From Podospora comata (lineage: Eukaryota > Ascomycota > Sordariomycetes > Sordariales > Podosporaceae), in assembly GCA_017354895.1 (NCBI GenBank), contig CP071494.1, positions 4,092,001 to 4,156,000 on the forward strand: a DNA stretch of 64,000 bases. Reading direction: 5' to 3'. Under the pieces are notes generated by a model. The model worked only from the letters and a program-made list of their open reading frames with translations, was not told the DNA's origin and did no database searches. Made by a program: the position numbers and the translations under genes. The first letter of the stretch is position 1. Each line of letters opens with the position of its first letter. Below, piece by piece: positions 24,491-35,524 of this stretch.

Positions 24491-26654
24491 ATGGCTACTC
24501 CCCAACAAACCCCCCCTTTCAGAACCGACCGATACGTCGTGATCCACGTCGCCACCACTTGCGACGAGCACGGTGTCTATGTCACCAAGGACTCGGCCGA
24601 GGTCATCGAGCTCGGCTGGATCCTGCTTGACGCCAACAGCATCGACCTTCACGAGGTGGGCCAAACTCCCCAAACCCAACAGCCCCTGAGGAAAAAAAAA
24701 AAAAACCATGTTTTCTAACCCGTTGCTCCTGCCCGTCAGCTTCACCGCGAAAGCGTCCTTGTCAAGCCTGTCAACACCCCCATCACCCCCCTTTGCAGTG
24801 AGTTTCCGCCATTCTCGTCCCGCCGATGCTCAATTGCTATCTCGGCCGCCTTGATCACCTTTGCTTTGCTGACCGTCTGTCTTCTAGCGAGCCTGACCAC
24901 TCTCACATGGGAACACGTCCGGAATGCGGGCACTTTCCGGGATGCCATCAACCGTTTCGACGCCTTTGCCTCCGAACACCTGCTCTCGAATGACCTTGAC
25001 TTCGTTTTCGTCACGCTCGAAGCTTGGGACTTGCGCGTTCAGCTTCCCCGTGAGGCCCGTGACAAGTCCGTTGTGCTGCCCCCCTATCTTCAACACTCGC
25101 GCACCTTTGAGCTCCGGACCGAATATCAGAGATGGCAGCAGCACCATCCCGAGTCTCTTCCATTCGGCCCCTCGTCTCTGGCCAACATTTGTGCTGCCTT
25201 GGAAGTCGAGCCTGTCCAGAATAGTGCCCCGATCAAGCACAACCTCCCCTTCCACCTCCAGGCACTGGCCCCTGCCTCCCCGCGCCGCGCCATGGACGAG
25301 GCTGTGACTCTCACTCGTGTGCTGAGGGGTCTGATCAAAAAGTCCCAGCCAGCCCACGAGCACCCTGGTGTTCTCAGCCAGCCCATGGATGCTCGTACCG
25401 ACGTCCGGGCTTTCCTTTCGGAACGGAGTAAGATCCTCCACATGTCAGGCCTGCCCCACGACACCACACAGAGCGAGCTGGAAAGTTGGTTTACGCAATT
25501 TGGTGGTCGTCCCATCGCTTTCTGGACTCTGCGTACCCCTGAGCAGTCCAAACCCACTGGCAGCGGCTTCGCCGTGTTTTCTTCCCACGAGGAGGTAAGT
25601 CACCGCTTGTTTCTATGGAGCTCCCAACATCACCCACACCGCCCAGTGGCCCATTCCCCCCCTGTGACCCACTATGATGCGCTATGTCTTTGTTGATTCG
25701 CTCTAACTGAAAAAAAAAAAACAGGCTGCCGAAAGTCTGTGCATGAACGGCCGTGCATTGAATGAAAAGGCCATCGAAGTCTCTCCCAGCTCTAGTCGCG
25801 TTCTGGACAAGGCGGCCAACATCCTCATGCCATTCCCACCCAGCAAGAACAGGCCTCGGCCCGGCGACTGGACCTGCCCGTCATGCGGCTTCTCCAACTT
25901 CCAAAGACGCACGGCGTGCTTCCGTTGCTCGTTCCCTGCCGTTAGTACTGGTCCCACCGGCGAGATGGGCTATGGGTATGGATATGGCCCCCCGGCCATG
26001 ATGGGCCCTCCCCCTCACCACATTGGCCATCACGGACACGGTGGCGGACACGGCGGTGGCCGCATGGGCGGCTCTGGTGTCGTTCCTTTCCGGGCCGGCG
26101 ACTGGAAGTGTGGCAACGAGGTTTGCGGTTACCACAACTTTGCCAAGAACCAAAACTGCCTTCGGTGTGGTGCTGGCCGCGCCACGGCTGCTGTGGTAGC
26201 TGACTCTGGATATCCTTCCCCGATGGATGCCGGATCTTCGTACAACATGGGACACGGCTCGATCGGCTCTGCCCCCGGCCCTGGTTCGTTTGCTGGCCCT
26301 GGTGGTTTTGGCTCCGGCGCAGGCTATGGTCAGCACTTTGCTGGCCCCCAGAGCACGTACGCTCTTCCCTCTGGCATTGGTGGCGGCGCTGCCCCGTATC
26401 CTCCTTTGAACACTCACTTTGGACCCGCCCCTGGGTCTCACTCGGCTGGTCCCTTTGACAGCCGTGCCGTGGAGACGGCCTTCCAATCCGCTGGCAACGG
26501 GCCCGCTTCTGCCGGTCCTGGCAACAACTTCTACGGACAAAACGAAAATGACCCCTTCGCTTTCCTTTCCTCAGGCATGAACAACCTTTCGGTCAGCAAC
26601 CAGGATGCCCGTCAGAATGGCGGCTCGGCGCCTCCCAACAAGTCCCCAGCCTAA
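24491..26654 (+). CDS. NRP1: Nrp1-like RNA-binding protein: degenerate DEDDh exonuclease domain, RRM, two RanBP2 zinc fingers
   Basis: Four exons, 24491-24655, 24740-24797, 24888-25594 and 25725-26654, with introns of 84, 90 and 130 nt, give 619 residues. Residues 15-265 resemble the ERI-1/RNase T exonuclease fold (CDEHGVYVTKDSAEVIELGW, ITPLCTSLTTLTWEHVRNA, FVFVTLEAWDLR, MDEAVTLTRVLRGLI), but the first acidic pair and the final His appear replaced. An RRM follows (RNP2 LHMSGL, RNP1 GSGFAVFS; about 298-385), then a RanBP2 finger (GDWTCPSCGFSNF...CFRC) and a second one (GDWKCGNEVCGYHNF...CLRC), separated by a Gly/His-rich linker, and a Gly/Pro/Ala-rich tail. This order matches yeast Nrp1 (YDL167C), a stress-granule-associated RNA-binding protein. 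Role in mRNP control is inferred. Confidence 0.88.
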
Positions 26655-27880
26655 GGATAAGGGGGACTGAGATTGGCGCCGGAGTCCGGGAAACATTTCA
26701 ACACTTGTTTTTAGGGGTCTGTGCTGGGCTTTTTTTGGAAGGCTGTACTTTGGAGGTTTGGAGGGCGGTTACTACTACTGGGTTTGTGCGGGTGGCGGCG
26801 GCGGCGGCGGCGGCGGTTGGTAAAAAGTTGCAATGGGATGGAAAGACAAAAGAACAATGCCATGCTCACAGGGCGTCACCGGGACGGAGTTTTTTCAGGA
26901 CCGACAAACACACAGCAGCTGGGACCTCTCTATGTTCCCCGTTGACACATGGGAATCAATACGCCCCTGACAAGAATTTCATTCAAAGCTCGATAATACA
27001 CCATGGTTCAAGGTTCGGGACATGCGGGATGGGCTATACAGGACAGGTGGGCGTGCATAGCGAGGCGTGGACAGGGTATATGGTCACATTTCTCCAAGGT
27101 CAGCGGTACCGGACCTGAGACTTGTTCCTTTTCTGTGTGTTTCCAAGCTCGCTTTTCCCTTCAACGCTTTCTGCTTTTTTTGTTTGATTCGCAGTTGCTT
27201 TCTTTCTTTCTTTCTTTGTTTCTTTCTTTCTTTCTCTGCTTTATCTGCTGCGTATTTCAAGTCACTCATTTCTGCGGTGGAATCAAAATACATCTTTATG
27301 GCTGGCTGGCTGGACGGGGAAGGAGACGGGTACAGGGGGAGGCGAAGGGTGTTGGCTTTGGGACTGGGGTCTGGGTTGGTCGGTAGGAAGGGATGGGAAG
27401 CGTAACCGGACAGCGAAAGGGGTACGGTTGGGGTGTTTTCTTTCTTCTTGTTTGTGCGCATGTTGTGTGTCTAAATTTACTACTTGAGAATTGTTGTTGT
27501 CTCTGTTCTGTTTCGTTCTTGTTGTTCTACCCACCTTATGCATCTCACAATTTCCACATACCTTTTCCTCGAGGATCTCGACCTACCTCAAGTCAACTCA
27601 ACCAACTACACCTCACATATATCGGGTCACTCACCTTTTGCTGTTCAGTTGTTATACATACCTTGTACCCTACTACTTGCTTCCGTTTTGATGCCAGTGT
27701 TTGTTTGCTTGTGTCAACCCTCAGATTTGTGGGTTTTTTTGGACGATTTTTTTGGACGATAGATTGCTTTGCTGACTGAACGAGGCATGAAGTGGGGAGC
27801 ATGATGAAAAAAAACGTTCTGATGCGATTTATGATGACTATCCTATGAAAAAAAAAACCCTATAAAAGTAATAAAATAAA
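26655..27880. other. Intergenic: 3' region of the Nrp1-like gene
   Basis: No gene seen. Contains a GGC repeat (about 26796-26814) and a CTTT-type repeat (about 27196-27234). Small open frames on both strands overlap and show no domain. Confidence 0.45.
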
Positions 27881-27911
27881 AATAAAATAAAAAAGAAAAG
27901 AAAAGAAAAAG

Positions 27912-28134
27912 GGCCGGAGGCCAATGCAAGAAAAGCGAACAGTGGCCTTGCCCACTGTCAAGATGACAAAATGTATGCATGTGACGAGGCCTAGAATAGC
28001 GCCCGAACGAGTGGCGTCGATGCGATTCATAATTGTCTCACTGGAGAATATGGCTATACTAGCACATGCGTAACTTTTGCCGTTTTGACAGTGGGCAAGG
28101 CCATTGTTCCCTTTTCTTGCCTTGGGCTCTGGCC
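27912..28134. repeat. Foldback element: 72-nt imperfect terminal inverted repeats around a 79-nt loop (MITE-like)
   Basis: Left arm 27912-27983 and right arm 28063-28134 are reverse complements with 11 mismatches and no gaps by hand alignment (about 85% identity). The best-matched core is CCTTGCCCACTGTCAA. The arms are flanked outside by A-rich (about 27865-27911) and T-rich (28135-28160) tracts, which extend the potential hairpin by some 25-40 pairs. No open frame spans it. It could be a MITE or the source of a hairpin RNA. Target-site duplication is obscured by the A/T tracts. Confidence 0.8.
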
Positions 28135-28688
28135 TTTTTTTTATTTTTTTTTATTTTTTATAAAAAATAGAAAAATTATGTATCATGGCTATATACTAGG
28201 CCGGGGCATAGCGTGGCGCCAGTTCTTTCTTCTCGGCTGTTTGGCTGTAGACCAAGCTGCGTGTTATGAGACAGTTTTGGAGATTTGTGTCAAGGTGACC
28301 AAATGGGCGATAGAGGTGGTTCAACAGGGGAGCGGGCATGGGTTTGTGAGGGTTTTTAAAAAGGTGGCTGGCTGGCTCATTCAGCCCGAGATTGTGTCAT
28401 ATTGGTTTTTTTTTGATAGGGCTGGTGAATCAACCTTCTGACCCTGGGATTTGGAGCTGTTGAGCGATGTTTCACTGCGAGTATGATGATGTTTGGGATT
28501 TGGGTGTTTTTGGCATTGGTTTTGACATGGCATGGCGACAGGATACCCCTTTGGCAAATTAGCTTATTAACACACTAACTATTTGGACTGTCTTGGTCCC
28601 TTTACACAACGGTCCATTGACACATTTCTCGTTTACACATGAACGACACACTACTCATTCTCATCACTCACTCACTACCCACAGCTTC

Positions 28689-28774
28689 TTTTTCTTCTCT
28701 TTCTTCTTCTTCTTCTTCTTCTTCTTTTTCTTCTCTTTCTTCTTCTTCTTCTTCTTCTTCTTCTTCTTCTTCTC
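28689..28774 (+). repeat. TTC trinucleotide microsatellite
   Basis: Two long runs of TTC (CTT) separated by short interruptions. The homopyrimidine strand could form triplex DNA. Non-coding context. Confidence 0.9.
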
Positions 28775-28901
28775 ACCTACCATCAACATTCATTCACACA
28801 TACTCTCTCTCTCTTTCTCTTCATCATCAACCTTCTTCACAGAGCAAAACAATCCCAATAGTGCACTTCTAAAGAAAGCTAACTTACAACAAACCGCGTT
28901 A

Positions 28902-28902
<1 letters not shown>

Positions 28903-28941
<39 letters not shown>
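28903..28941 (+). repeat. CT dinucleotide microsatellite
   Basis: About 19 uninterrupted CT units just before CGCTCTACC. Part of a microsatellite-dense block that also includes a T run at 29195-29213, A-rich runs at 29395-29430, and CTCA and CTAC units at 29518-29585. Confidence 0.9.
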
Positions 28942-28944
<3 letters not shown>

Positions 28945-29594
28945 CTACCTGCTATGGGCAATCTCTTTGCGTAATGATGATTACAATTATAATTATATCA
29001 CTGTTCAATACCTTGCTTGTTGCTCCCGTGGAGAAACATATATCACACACATCATGTCCTGCTTAGTTGTAACTATATCATTGAACGAGATACCCCTTGG
29101 TTTGTTTGCTTTGGATTGCACTACACCCTTGACAGCAAATCCCGTGTTAGGGAGACAAATATCTGCTTTTCAGGGGCGGGAAACTTGAATTCCTTTTTTT
29201 TTTTTTTTTTTTTCAAATTTTCAAATTTTCTTTGTCTCTTCTTGTTTCCCCTCTCACTGGGGATGGTACACCAAGGACTTTTCGTCCGTGTACGCGGAGG
29301 AGGTACGGGTACATACATACATGAACAGATATCACTTGTCTAAATAATCAACACACTTCATATACGGAACATGGTTTAGAAAATAAATAAGAAAGAAAAA
29401 AAAGAAAGGAAAAAAAAAAAAAAGAAAAGGAAGAAACAAGATCATATTCTCACTCACCTACCTGGAGGTTACAACCTCTACTTACTTACCCACTCCCTAA
29501 CAGATAGAACAAAGACGCTCACTCACTCCCTCACTCACTCCCTCACTCACCTACCTACCTACCTCCATAACACCTACCTACCTAGCGAACATCC

Positions 29595-29822
29595 TCAACC
29601 CCCTGCCCCCGCCCCGTCCCGTCCCGTTTCATCCCCTGTCTCAACCCCCATCAGGCTTCGTAAAGCAATGATCCCTCGTCTCACACCCCCCCTTCGTCTA
29701 AACACCCTACTAACCACCTGCTGACACTGGGGGTTGCTGCACGCAAGATCCTCCCGTGTGGCATCGTGTTCCCTGCCGCAGACGCAGCAGGTCCAGGTCG
29801 TGACATAAACAGTGACGGGCAT
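29595..29822 (-). CDS. Small Cys-rich zinc-ribbon-like protein (75 aa), copy 1
   Basis: The ATG at 29822 has a good context (AAAATGCC). A longer frame upstream without a better start looks like leader. The protein opens MPVTVYVTTWTCCVCG and continues REHDATREDLACSNPQCQQV: a CC-V-C cluster, then C-x4-C, compatible with one zinc ribbon or small knuckle. The basic segment RVFRRRGGVRRG follows, and the tail is Gly/Asp-rich. Function unknown. Small fungal proteins with a W-x-C-C-x-C start are common in Pezizomycotina as far as I recall. Two further small Cys-rich genes lie near 55.7 and 57.0 kb. An additional 3' intron cannot be excluded. Confidence 0.55.
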   Translation of the reverse strand: MPVTVYVTTWTCCVCGREHDATREDLACSNPQCQQVVSRVFRRRGGVRRGIIALRSLMGVETGDETGRDGAGAGG

Positions 29823-30271
29823 TTTCGCGAGGTCAGTGTTGTGGTCTGCAGGTATTAGTTGGTGGTGGTGATGGTGATTGATGGTGATGAAAGAGAGGAG
29901 TAAAAGAGAAGCGAGGGACAGGGGGTTGTTAAATACAACATCCAGGGGGAGAGTGACATGGGGAGAGAGATGATAACTATAGCGTTGTCTCTTGTGATGG
30001 GAACAACGCCATTGTCCCCTTGAATTTCTGTACAATTTCCTACCTACTCTACTCGCTTCGCAAGGGCAATAACATGCCGTTAGAGCGGTTGAAAGGAAGC
30101 CATAGACGACATACTCACCCAGAATAACTAGTTCAACACAGACAAGTCCTCGTTAGTCAAACCAGCACACCGGACACTTCACACTTCACAGCACAAATCT
30201 ATCCATCCATCTGGAATGGAACCCTCCGTTTCTTAACCCCTACTCGCTATCTCAAATTCTGTTCTGTCTCG

Positions 30272-30813
30272 CTATACCTCCCTCCCCCCCTCTTTCCCCA
30301 CAACCCAACCCAAACCATAAAAAAACACAAAAGAAACAAAAAGAAAACCCCATGATGCATGCACAACCCCCAACCAGTCAATGACAACCTCTAAATATTC
30401 AAATTTCGCCACGACCCAGAGAGCCTCAAGAGACAAACCACACAAAGTCCACGCAAGAACAAAAAGAAACAACGCTTTAAACAAGCAAATCACCCTCCCC
30501 CACCTCAACCCCCCACCCCCACCATCCACATCCTCGGCCTCTACCCCTTCACCCGTCTACTCACCCTCCCGAACCTAACCCTCCTCCTCTCAACCCTCTT
30601 AGCCAGCTTGTTCCTCTCCTCACTCAACTCCTTTGACAACATCCACGACAAAAACCCCTCTCCCGTCTTCAGATTCTCCCTCTGGTCCCCAACAATCCCA
30701 ATCAGATCCTCCACAACATCAGCCACAGCTTCCACCTCCTCGTTACCCCTGCCAGGACCCTTGGTCAAGAACCAAAAGTGTCCATTCCAGCTTCTCGTAG
30801 AGTTGCTCGCCAT
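30272..30813 (-). CDS. Small gene: helical N-terminal exon, downstream exon(s) unresolved, possibly membrane-anchored
   Basis: Exon 1 is convincing: ATG at 30813 (AAGATGGCG) with 83 codons of coding-like sequence (MASNSTRSWNGHFWFLTKGP, then EEVEAVADVVEDLIGIVGD and LSEERNKLAKRVERRRVRFG), predicted as acidic then basic helices. It ends at 30565 on a strong donor (AGG|GTGAGT). Downstream, another frame (to 30272) encodes strongly hydrophobic stretches (ALFLFVLAWTLCGLSLEALW; FLFVSFVFFYGLGWVV) that look like two membrane segments, but the strong donor does not connect to that frame with an obvious acceptor. Other acceptors give short tails. I do not recognise the family. Exon 1 is likely real; the 3' structure is uncertain. 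Confidence 0.5.
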
Positions 30814-31147
30814 CTTGCCTTTATCTCCGAAAGAATTGAATGGCGCCGGCGAGCGTCTGGTGATTAGGACCGAGAGTAGCCTGGATAAGCTGGCAGGCTC
30901 TCAGTTGCGAAGGAGGCGGTCACTGCCCCCATCTTCACCCCAGTCGTGATCATCGCTGTTGTCATGATTTACCGCCACCGCCTTCTTGACCACCTCCATC
31001 ACCACCCTCACCCCAGAATAAACTCAATATTTTCGTAAAATACGCGTCTTCCGTTGCCCTCTTATTTTGAATTAACTCCCGCACTTTGGCTTCCACAGAA
31101 GCGATAACAACCCTCGCAGGTAACAGCGCAACCCGACCCGGAGCCCT

Positions 31148-33245
31148 CTAAGCCAACTCATGAGCCCCCACTTCCTCCTCCTCCTCCTCCCCCTCCTCCC
31201 CTTCTTCCTCCTCCCCATCCTCCTCATCATTACCCCCATCTCCTCCAGGCCCCCCACCAGCACCACCACTCCCATTCCCACTTAACCCCCAGCCATTCGC
31301 CGCACCTGTCCTAGGAGGCCCCCCACCCGACGTCCCATTAGTCGTCGACCTCTGCCCCGGGACCGACTGCGCCCTCGCAGCAGCCCATTGTCTCGCCCGC
31401 TCAGGACTCGTCCATCTATTACCAGCAGGTAGTCAGCACCCCTTACCTTCGACATGAAAAACTAAAAAAAAGAAAAACTCACATTTTCACCCTCCCCTCA
31501 TCCCCACAAGTAGCATACATCCCCGCATCCCTCGGATTCCAACAAACCGAATTCACCCTCGGGCTATGCGCCATCTTCTTGTGCACCAACTGCCCCGTCG
31601 TCCTGTGCCAGACAAACACGTTCCCGTCCTCGCTCCCGCTGATCACAAGGTTCTCGCCCGCTCCCCCAAACCCCGCCCGGATAATCACCTCGCCCCCCGT
31701 GTGCCCCTTGTACTTTTGAAACACCTCCTTCGTCCCAAAGTCGTACAACAGCGCCTCGTCATCGACCGTGTTAACCAACAACCACTTTGAGTCCTGACTC
31801 AGGCTGACGCTAGTGAGCCTGCTCTCCAGTATCAGGTCGACCTCGTACTCCCGACGAGGGATGTGGTAGATATGCACGCCACGCCGGTCATCCATGGCCA
31901 CCAGCCACTCCCCATTCGCCGACACGACCAGGTCCTCGGTCCTATGCCGCCTGGTCCAGTTGTAGAGCAAACTTCCAGACAGGTCCCACTCACACAGCGA
32001 CTTGGCCTTGTCAAGAGACCCAGTAATGAAGGTCCTCCCATCCGGCAGCCACCCAGCACTGCTGACTGGTTCCCCAAACTTCTCGAGCGCCACGACCAGT
32101 TCCCCCGTCTGCGTGTTCCACACCTTGGCCTGCCCATCCATACTACAGCTCAAAAGCATCGTGCTGTCGGGGCTCCACGCAATGTTGGACACCTCAGCGT
32201 CGTGCGTGTTGATCACACGCACGTAATTAAACGTCTGCGTGTTCCAGATGCAAATACCCTTGGCACTGCCGCAGGTTGCGAGGCGTTCGCCGTTGGGCGA
32301 GAACCTTATCTGCCACACCTCTCCCTGCTGCTTATCCAGCTCCACCATGACCTCGGTTGGGAACTGAGAGTGTTCGCACCGGTGATCCGAGTAGAGCGAC
32401 GGCGGGTTTGTCGTCGTGTGATAGAGACACTTTTCTATCTGGTTGTTTTTCAGATCGTTGAGAAGCACAGCAAGTCTCTGTTCGGGGAGCATCACCGAGG
32501 GTGATATGGATTCTGTCGTCCCAAGTCAGCAAAACCCATAATCCAACAACTTGGAAACCAACAACCTACCAGATAGCTTCCTCAACAACTTCCGTCTGCT
32601 ATCCCCTCCGGCCCCATCCCACTCGGCCTTGCGCCTCAGATCCTCCTGGTCTTGACACATTAGATACTTACTCAAGGTGCTGATAATATGCGGCTGATCC
32701 TTGCAAAGCGGCGTCAGCTCTCTCCTCAGGACTGCCAACGCCTTGTTCCTCTCGCCCTGCTCCAGAAGCTCCAGAAACTTTTGCTGCCTAAGTCTGAACC
32801 TCATCGAGTTGCGGTCCGCCCCAGGAGCGAGAATCAACCCTCCCAGTCCCCCTCCCCCCGGCCCCCAAAGCAGGCTCTCCGCATTGTCCCATCTCCCCTC
32901 CAGCACCGCCGTCCGGAAAGCCGCCACGTTCGGTGACTCGACCTCGTACCCCGACTGCTGCGAGACTATCTGGGCCGCATCGGCATACCCCAAGTCATCC
33001 AGAGCTTGTATAAGAATCCTCGTGACTTCCTCACGGTCGTGACCAAAGTAATCTGGCGGGACGCCGCCTCGGAGGTGGAGGGACGAGGACATGTCGTCGT
33101 CGTTGTTGTTGTTGTTGTTGTTACCGTTTCCGGTTTCGGTGTTGCTTTTGTTGCGTCTAAAAGCTGAACCGTTGGAAGCCCAACCGGCTCTGTAGGATGA
33201 TGATGATGATGATGATGAGGGTTGGGAATCGTAGTCGGTTCTCAT
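31148..33245 (-). CDS. GID7: GID/CTLH ubiquitin-ligase subunit Gid7 (WDR26 homologue)
   Basis: WD40 subunit of the GID/CTLH E3 ligase, which in yeast degrades gluconeogenic enzymes. Exons up to 32570, 32512-31483 and 31415-31148, with introns of 57 and 67 nt. Exon 1 carries LisH-like REEVTRILIQALDDLGYADAAQ and a CTLH region (NVAAFRTAVLEGRWDNAESLL, RQQKFLELLEQGERNKALAVLR). Then comes the Gid7-type junction KLSESISPSVMLPEQRLAVLL, which confirms the splice, and six or so WD repeats (GEVWQIRFSPNGERLATCG through NSVCWNPRDAGMYATCGDEG). A Gly then Glu-rich tail ends the protein. The first ATG of the transcript strand is at 33245; the same frame is open upstream to about 33640 without any ATG, so the true N-terminus is uncertain. 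Confidence 0.92.
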
Positions 33246-34088
33246 GTCTTCTTCTCCAGTTCGTAATCTCTTGCTCGGTCGTGTTTGTTGTTGTTGAGGT
33301 AACAAAATGCCGGCGGTGGCGTCTTCGCCTTGAGAAGGCAGGTCCTCAGACTCGTCGCCCCGCTGCCTCCTTCCTAATATCTGCTGTGTTGTCGTCAGGT
33401 TGGGAGGGTTGGAAGCGGCGGCGGTGGTGGCAGAGGTGATTCCAGCCGAGGGGGCCTGCGGAGCGGGCTGCAACAACGATGCTATCGTCGAGGCTTGGGG
33501 AGGACTCGCAGTGGTGGTGGTGGAGGTGGCTGACGTAGTGTTGAGGGTTGGGGGTTGCTGGTCTGCCACGGCGATGGATGTTGAGGATCCGCGGGACTGG
33601 GGTTCTGTCCTCGCGGAATGCCTGTGAAAATGGTTGGGCTAAGGGGGCTAGGATATAAAGAGGAGAGGAGAGAAGAGGTAAGCAAATGTAATCGGCGGCG
33701 GGAATTGTTGAGTTGATGAGCACGGTCAAACGTGCGTGGAAAGCTTCTTTCTATGGATGTCGTCGTATTGCTTTGATGTGACGGGTCGTCGGAGCTAAGA
33801 TACGGTAGCGGACTTGCTGGCTGAGTGAGGGGCAACAACCCCAAGTGGCTTGCTGACGTGCCGTCACTGCTGCTCTGGGGCTTGATAATTGTTAGCGAAG
33901 GACGTGGAGGTTGAGGCCGTGTCTTTTTAACCCCGATGGTGAAGAAAGAGGAAAAAGAATAACGATTGAGCGATATGCCCTCTAGTGATACCAAAACTTA
34001 TTTTCAAGGAGGACGTTGGATTTGCAAATTCCAGAGCTTGAGAAGAATGTCTGGGGTCTCTGGAAGGGGGGACGTTGGGATGCCTGGG
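33246..34088 (-). promoter_or_regulatory. ATG-free leader of GID7 with in-frame open extension
   Basis: Read 5' to 3' on the minus strand, these 843 bases contain no ATG. The GID7 frame is open from about 33640 to 33245 and would encode Ser/Thr/Pro/Gln-rich sequence plus a basic patch (RPSKRLRTGEED). Either a near-cognate codon starts translation, or the ATG at 33245 is the first in the mRNA. Confidence 0.55.
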
Positions 34089-35524
34089 CATGTGCCTGCT
34101 CTGACAAGCATCCAATGCCGCCTACATGCGGTGAGAGCATCTGTGACCTACCTTACCCGGGAAGCTACGACAGCAATGAGATGGAGCTACAAGGAAAGAA
34201 CGATGTGTATAAGCTCAGTCAATGATTGTTTATATCATAAATCCTTTGCTTTGTCGAATGTCATTGTAAAGTATCAAAAGCTCTGGGTGCATATGTGCTG
34301 GCTTGGCCCTCGTGATCGAGTGGAGACACCCACTGGCCAGTTGGTGCCTCACTGTGTTCTTCAGCGTGCGATTGGCCTGGGGAACAGCCTCACACTCTTA
34401 TCGGGTGTGAGTGCAGCTTTAATGAAAGCCTAGATTATTAGTTCCCTCTATCTTGGTTTCAAAGAGTTGCACCACCACCTCTCTGTCTCAATCATCTCAC
34501 ACAGGTAAATCCCCCTCCTCAACCACGTCTGCAAAAACACTCCCAGTGCAGAAAATAAATAAATATACATATAAATATATACTCAACGCCACTTGCTAAA
34601 ATGCCATGCCATGCTAATAAATATATGCTACAGCTACAACGCCTCAATCCTAATCTACTCTCCCCTCTCCCCTTCCCTCCCTCTCCCTTTTGACCACCTC
34701 TTATATACACCATCTCCTCATCTCATCCCATCTCATCCCATCCCTCTCATAATCTCTCTCGCAAAAAAACTCCTCGTCGTCTCGAAAGAAAAGAAAAAAA
34801 AAGAAGAAAAAAAGGGTATAATGGACTCCCAAGAAACCAAAAAATAAATAAAAACGGAAGTCGTTCAAAAAAAAAAGCGGGAATCATGTAATACAGAGAA
34901 TAGGCATCAAATCAAAACCCCAAAAACGTAATAATGCAAGTTGCGCATTCCTCCTCTTTTTCTTCATCAATCCCCGTCTCTCTCTCCATGTCAAAGACGC
35001 CATCGTGGTAAAAATAAACTATCAAAACGCCCAAAAAGTGCAGCAAAATGTTTGTTGTGGTTGTTATTCCCTCATGACTCGTCGTCCGTAAGGTCGTCGT
35101 ATGTGAAGATGATGCCGGGGGCGTGTTTGGTGGTGGTGGTGTAATGCGTAGAGTTTACAAAAAATTGAAGAAAACGCCGTTGATATTAAAAAGCATGAAA
35201 AAGAGTCCAAGAAATCCAGGATGAAAAAGCCACAGATGATACAAGCGACGACAGCAGAATGAGAACAACCATGAGAATCATATCCACAACTCGGGTGGTA
35301 TCCAGCAACGGCCCCTCTCGTTTGTACAACAGTGGATACCACAACAGGCACCCGGGGGAACCAGGCATCTGGATCCTTTCGTTCCCACAAAAATCACGTC
35401 TCTCTCAAACATCGTGTCATCGTCTGATGCTGGTCATCATCCGAGCATTGCAGCATCGCATCGTTCGATTTTCCTTCGATTTTCCAGAATGCCCCTTAGG
35501 TCGGCAGTTATCGGCAGTTGCTCG
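34089..35524. other. Intergenic, no gene seen
   Basis: AT-rich in places (34555-34600, ATAAATA-type repeats; A-rich tracts near 34790-34880). Short open frames only. Probably the 3' region of the PH-domain gene and the distal promoter of GID7. Confidence 0.5.
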
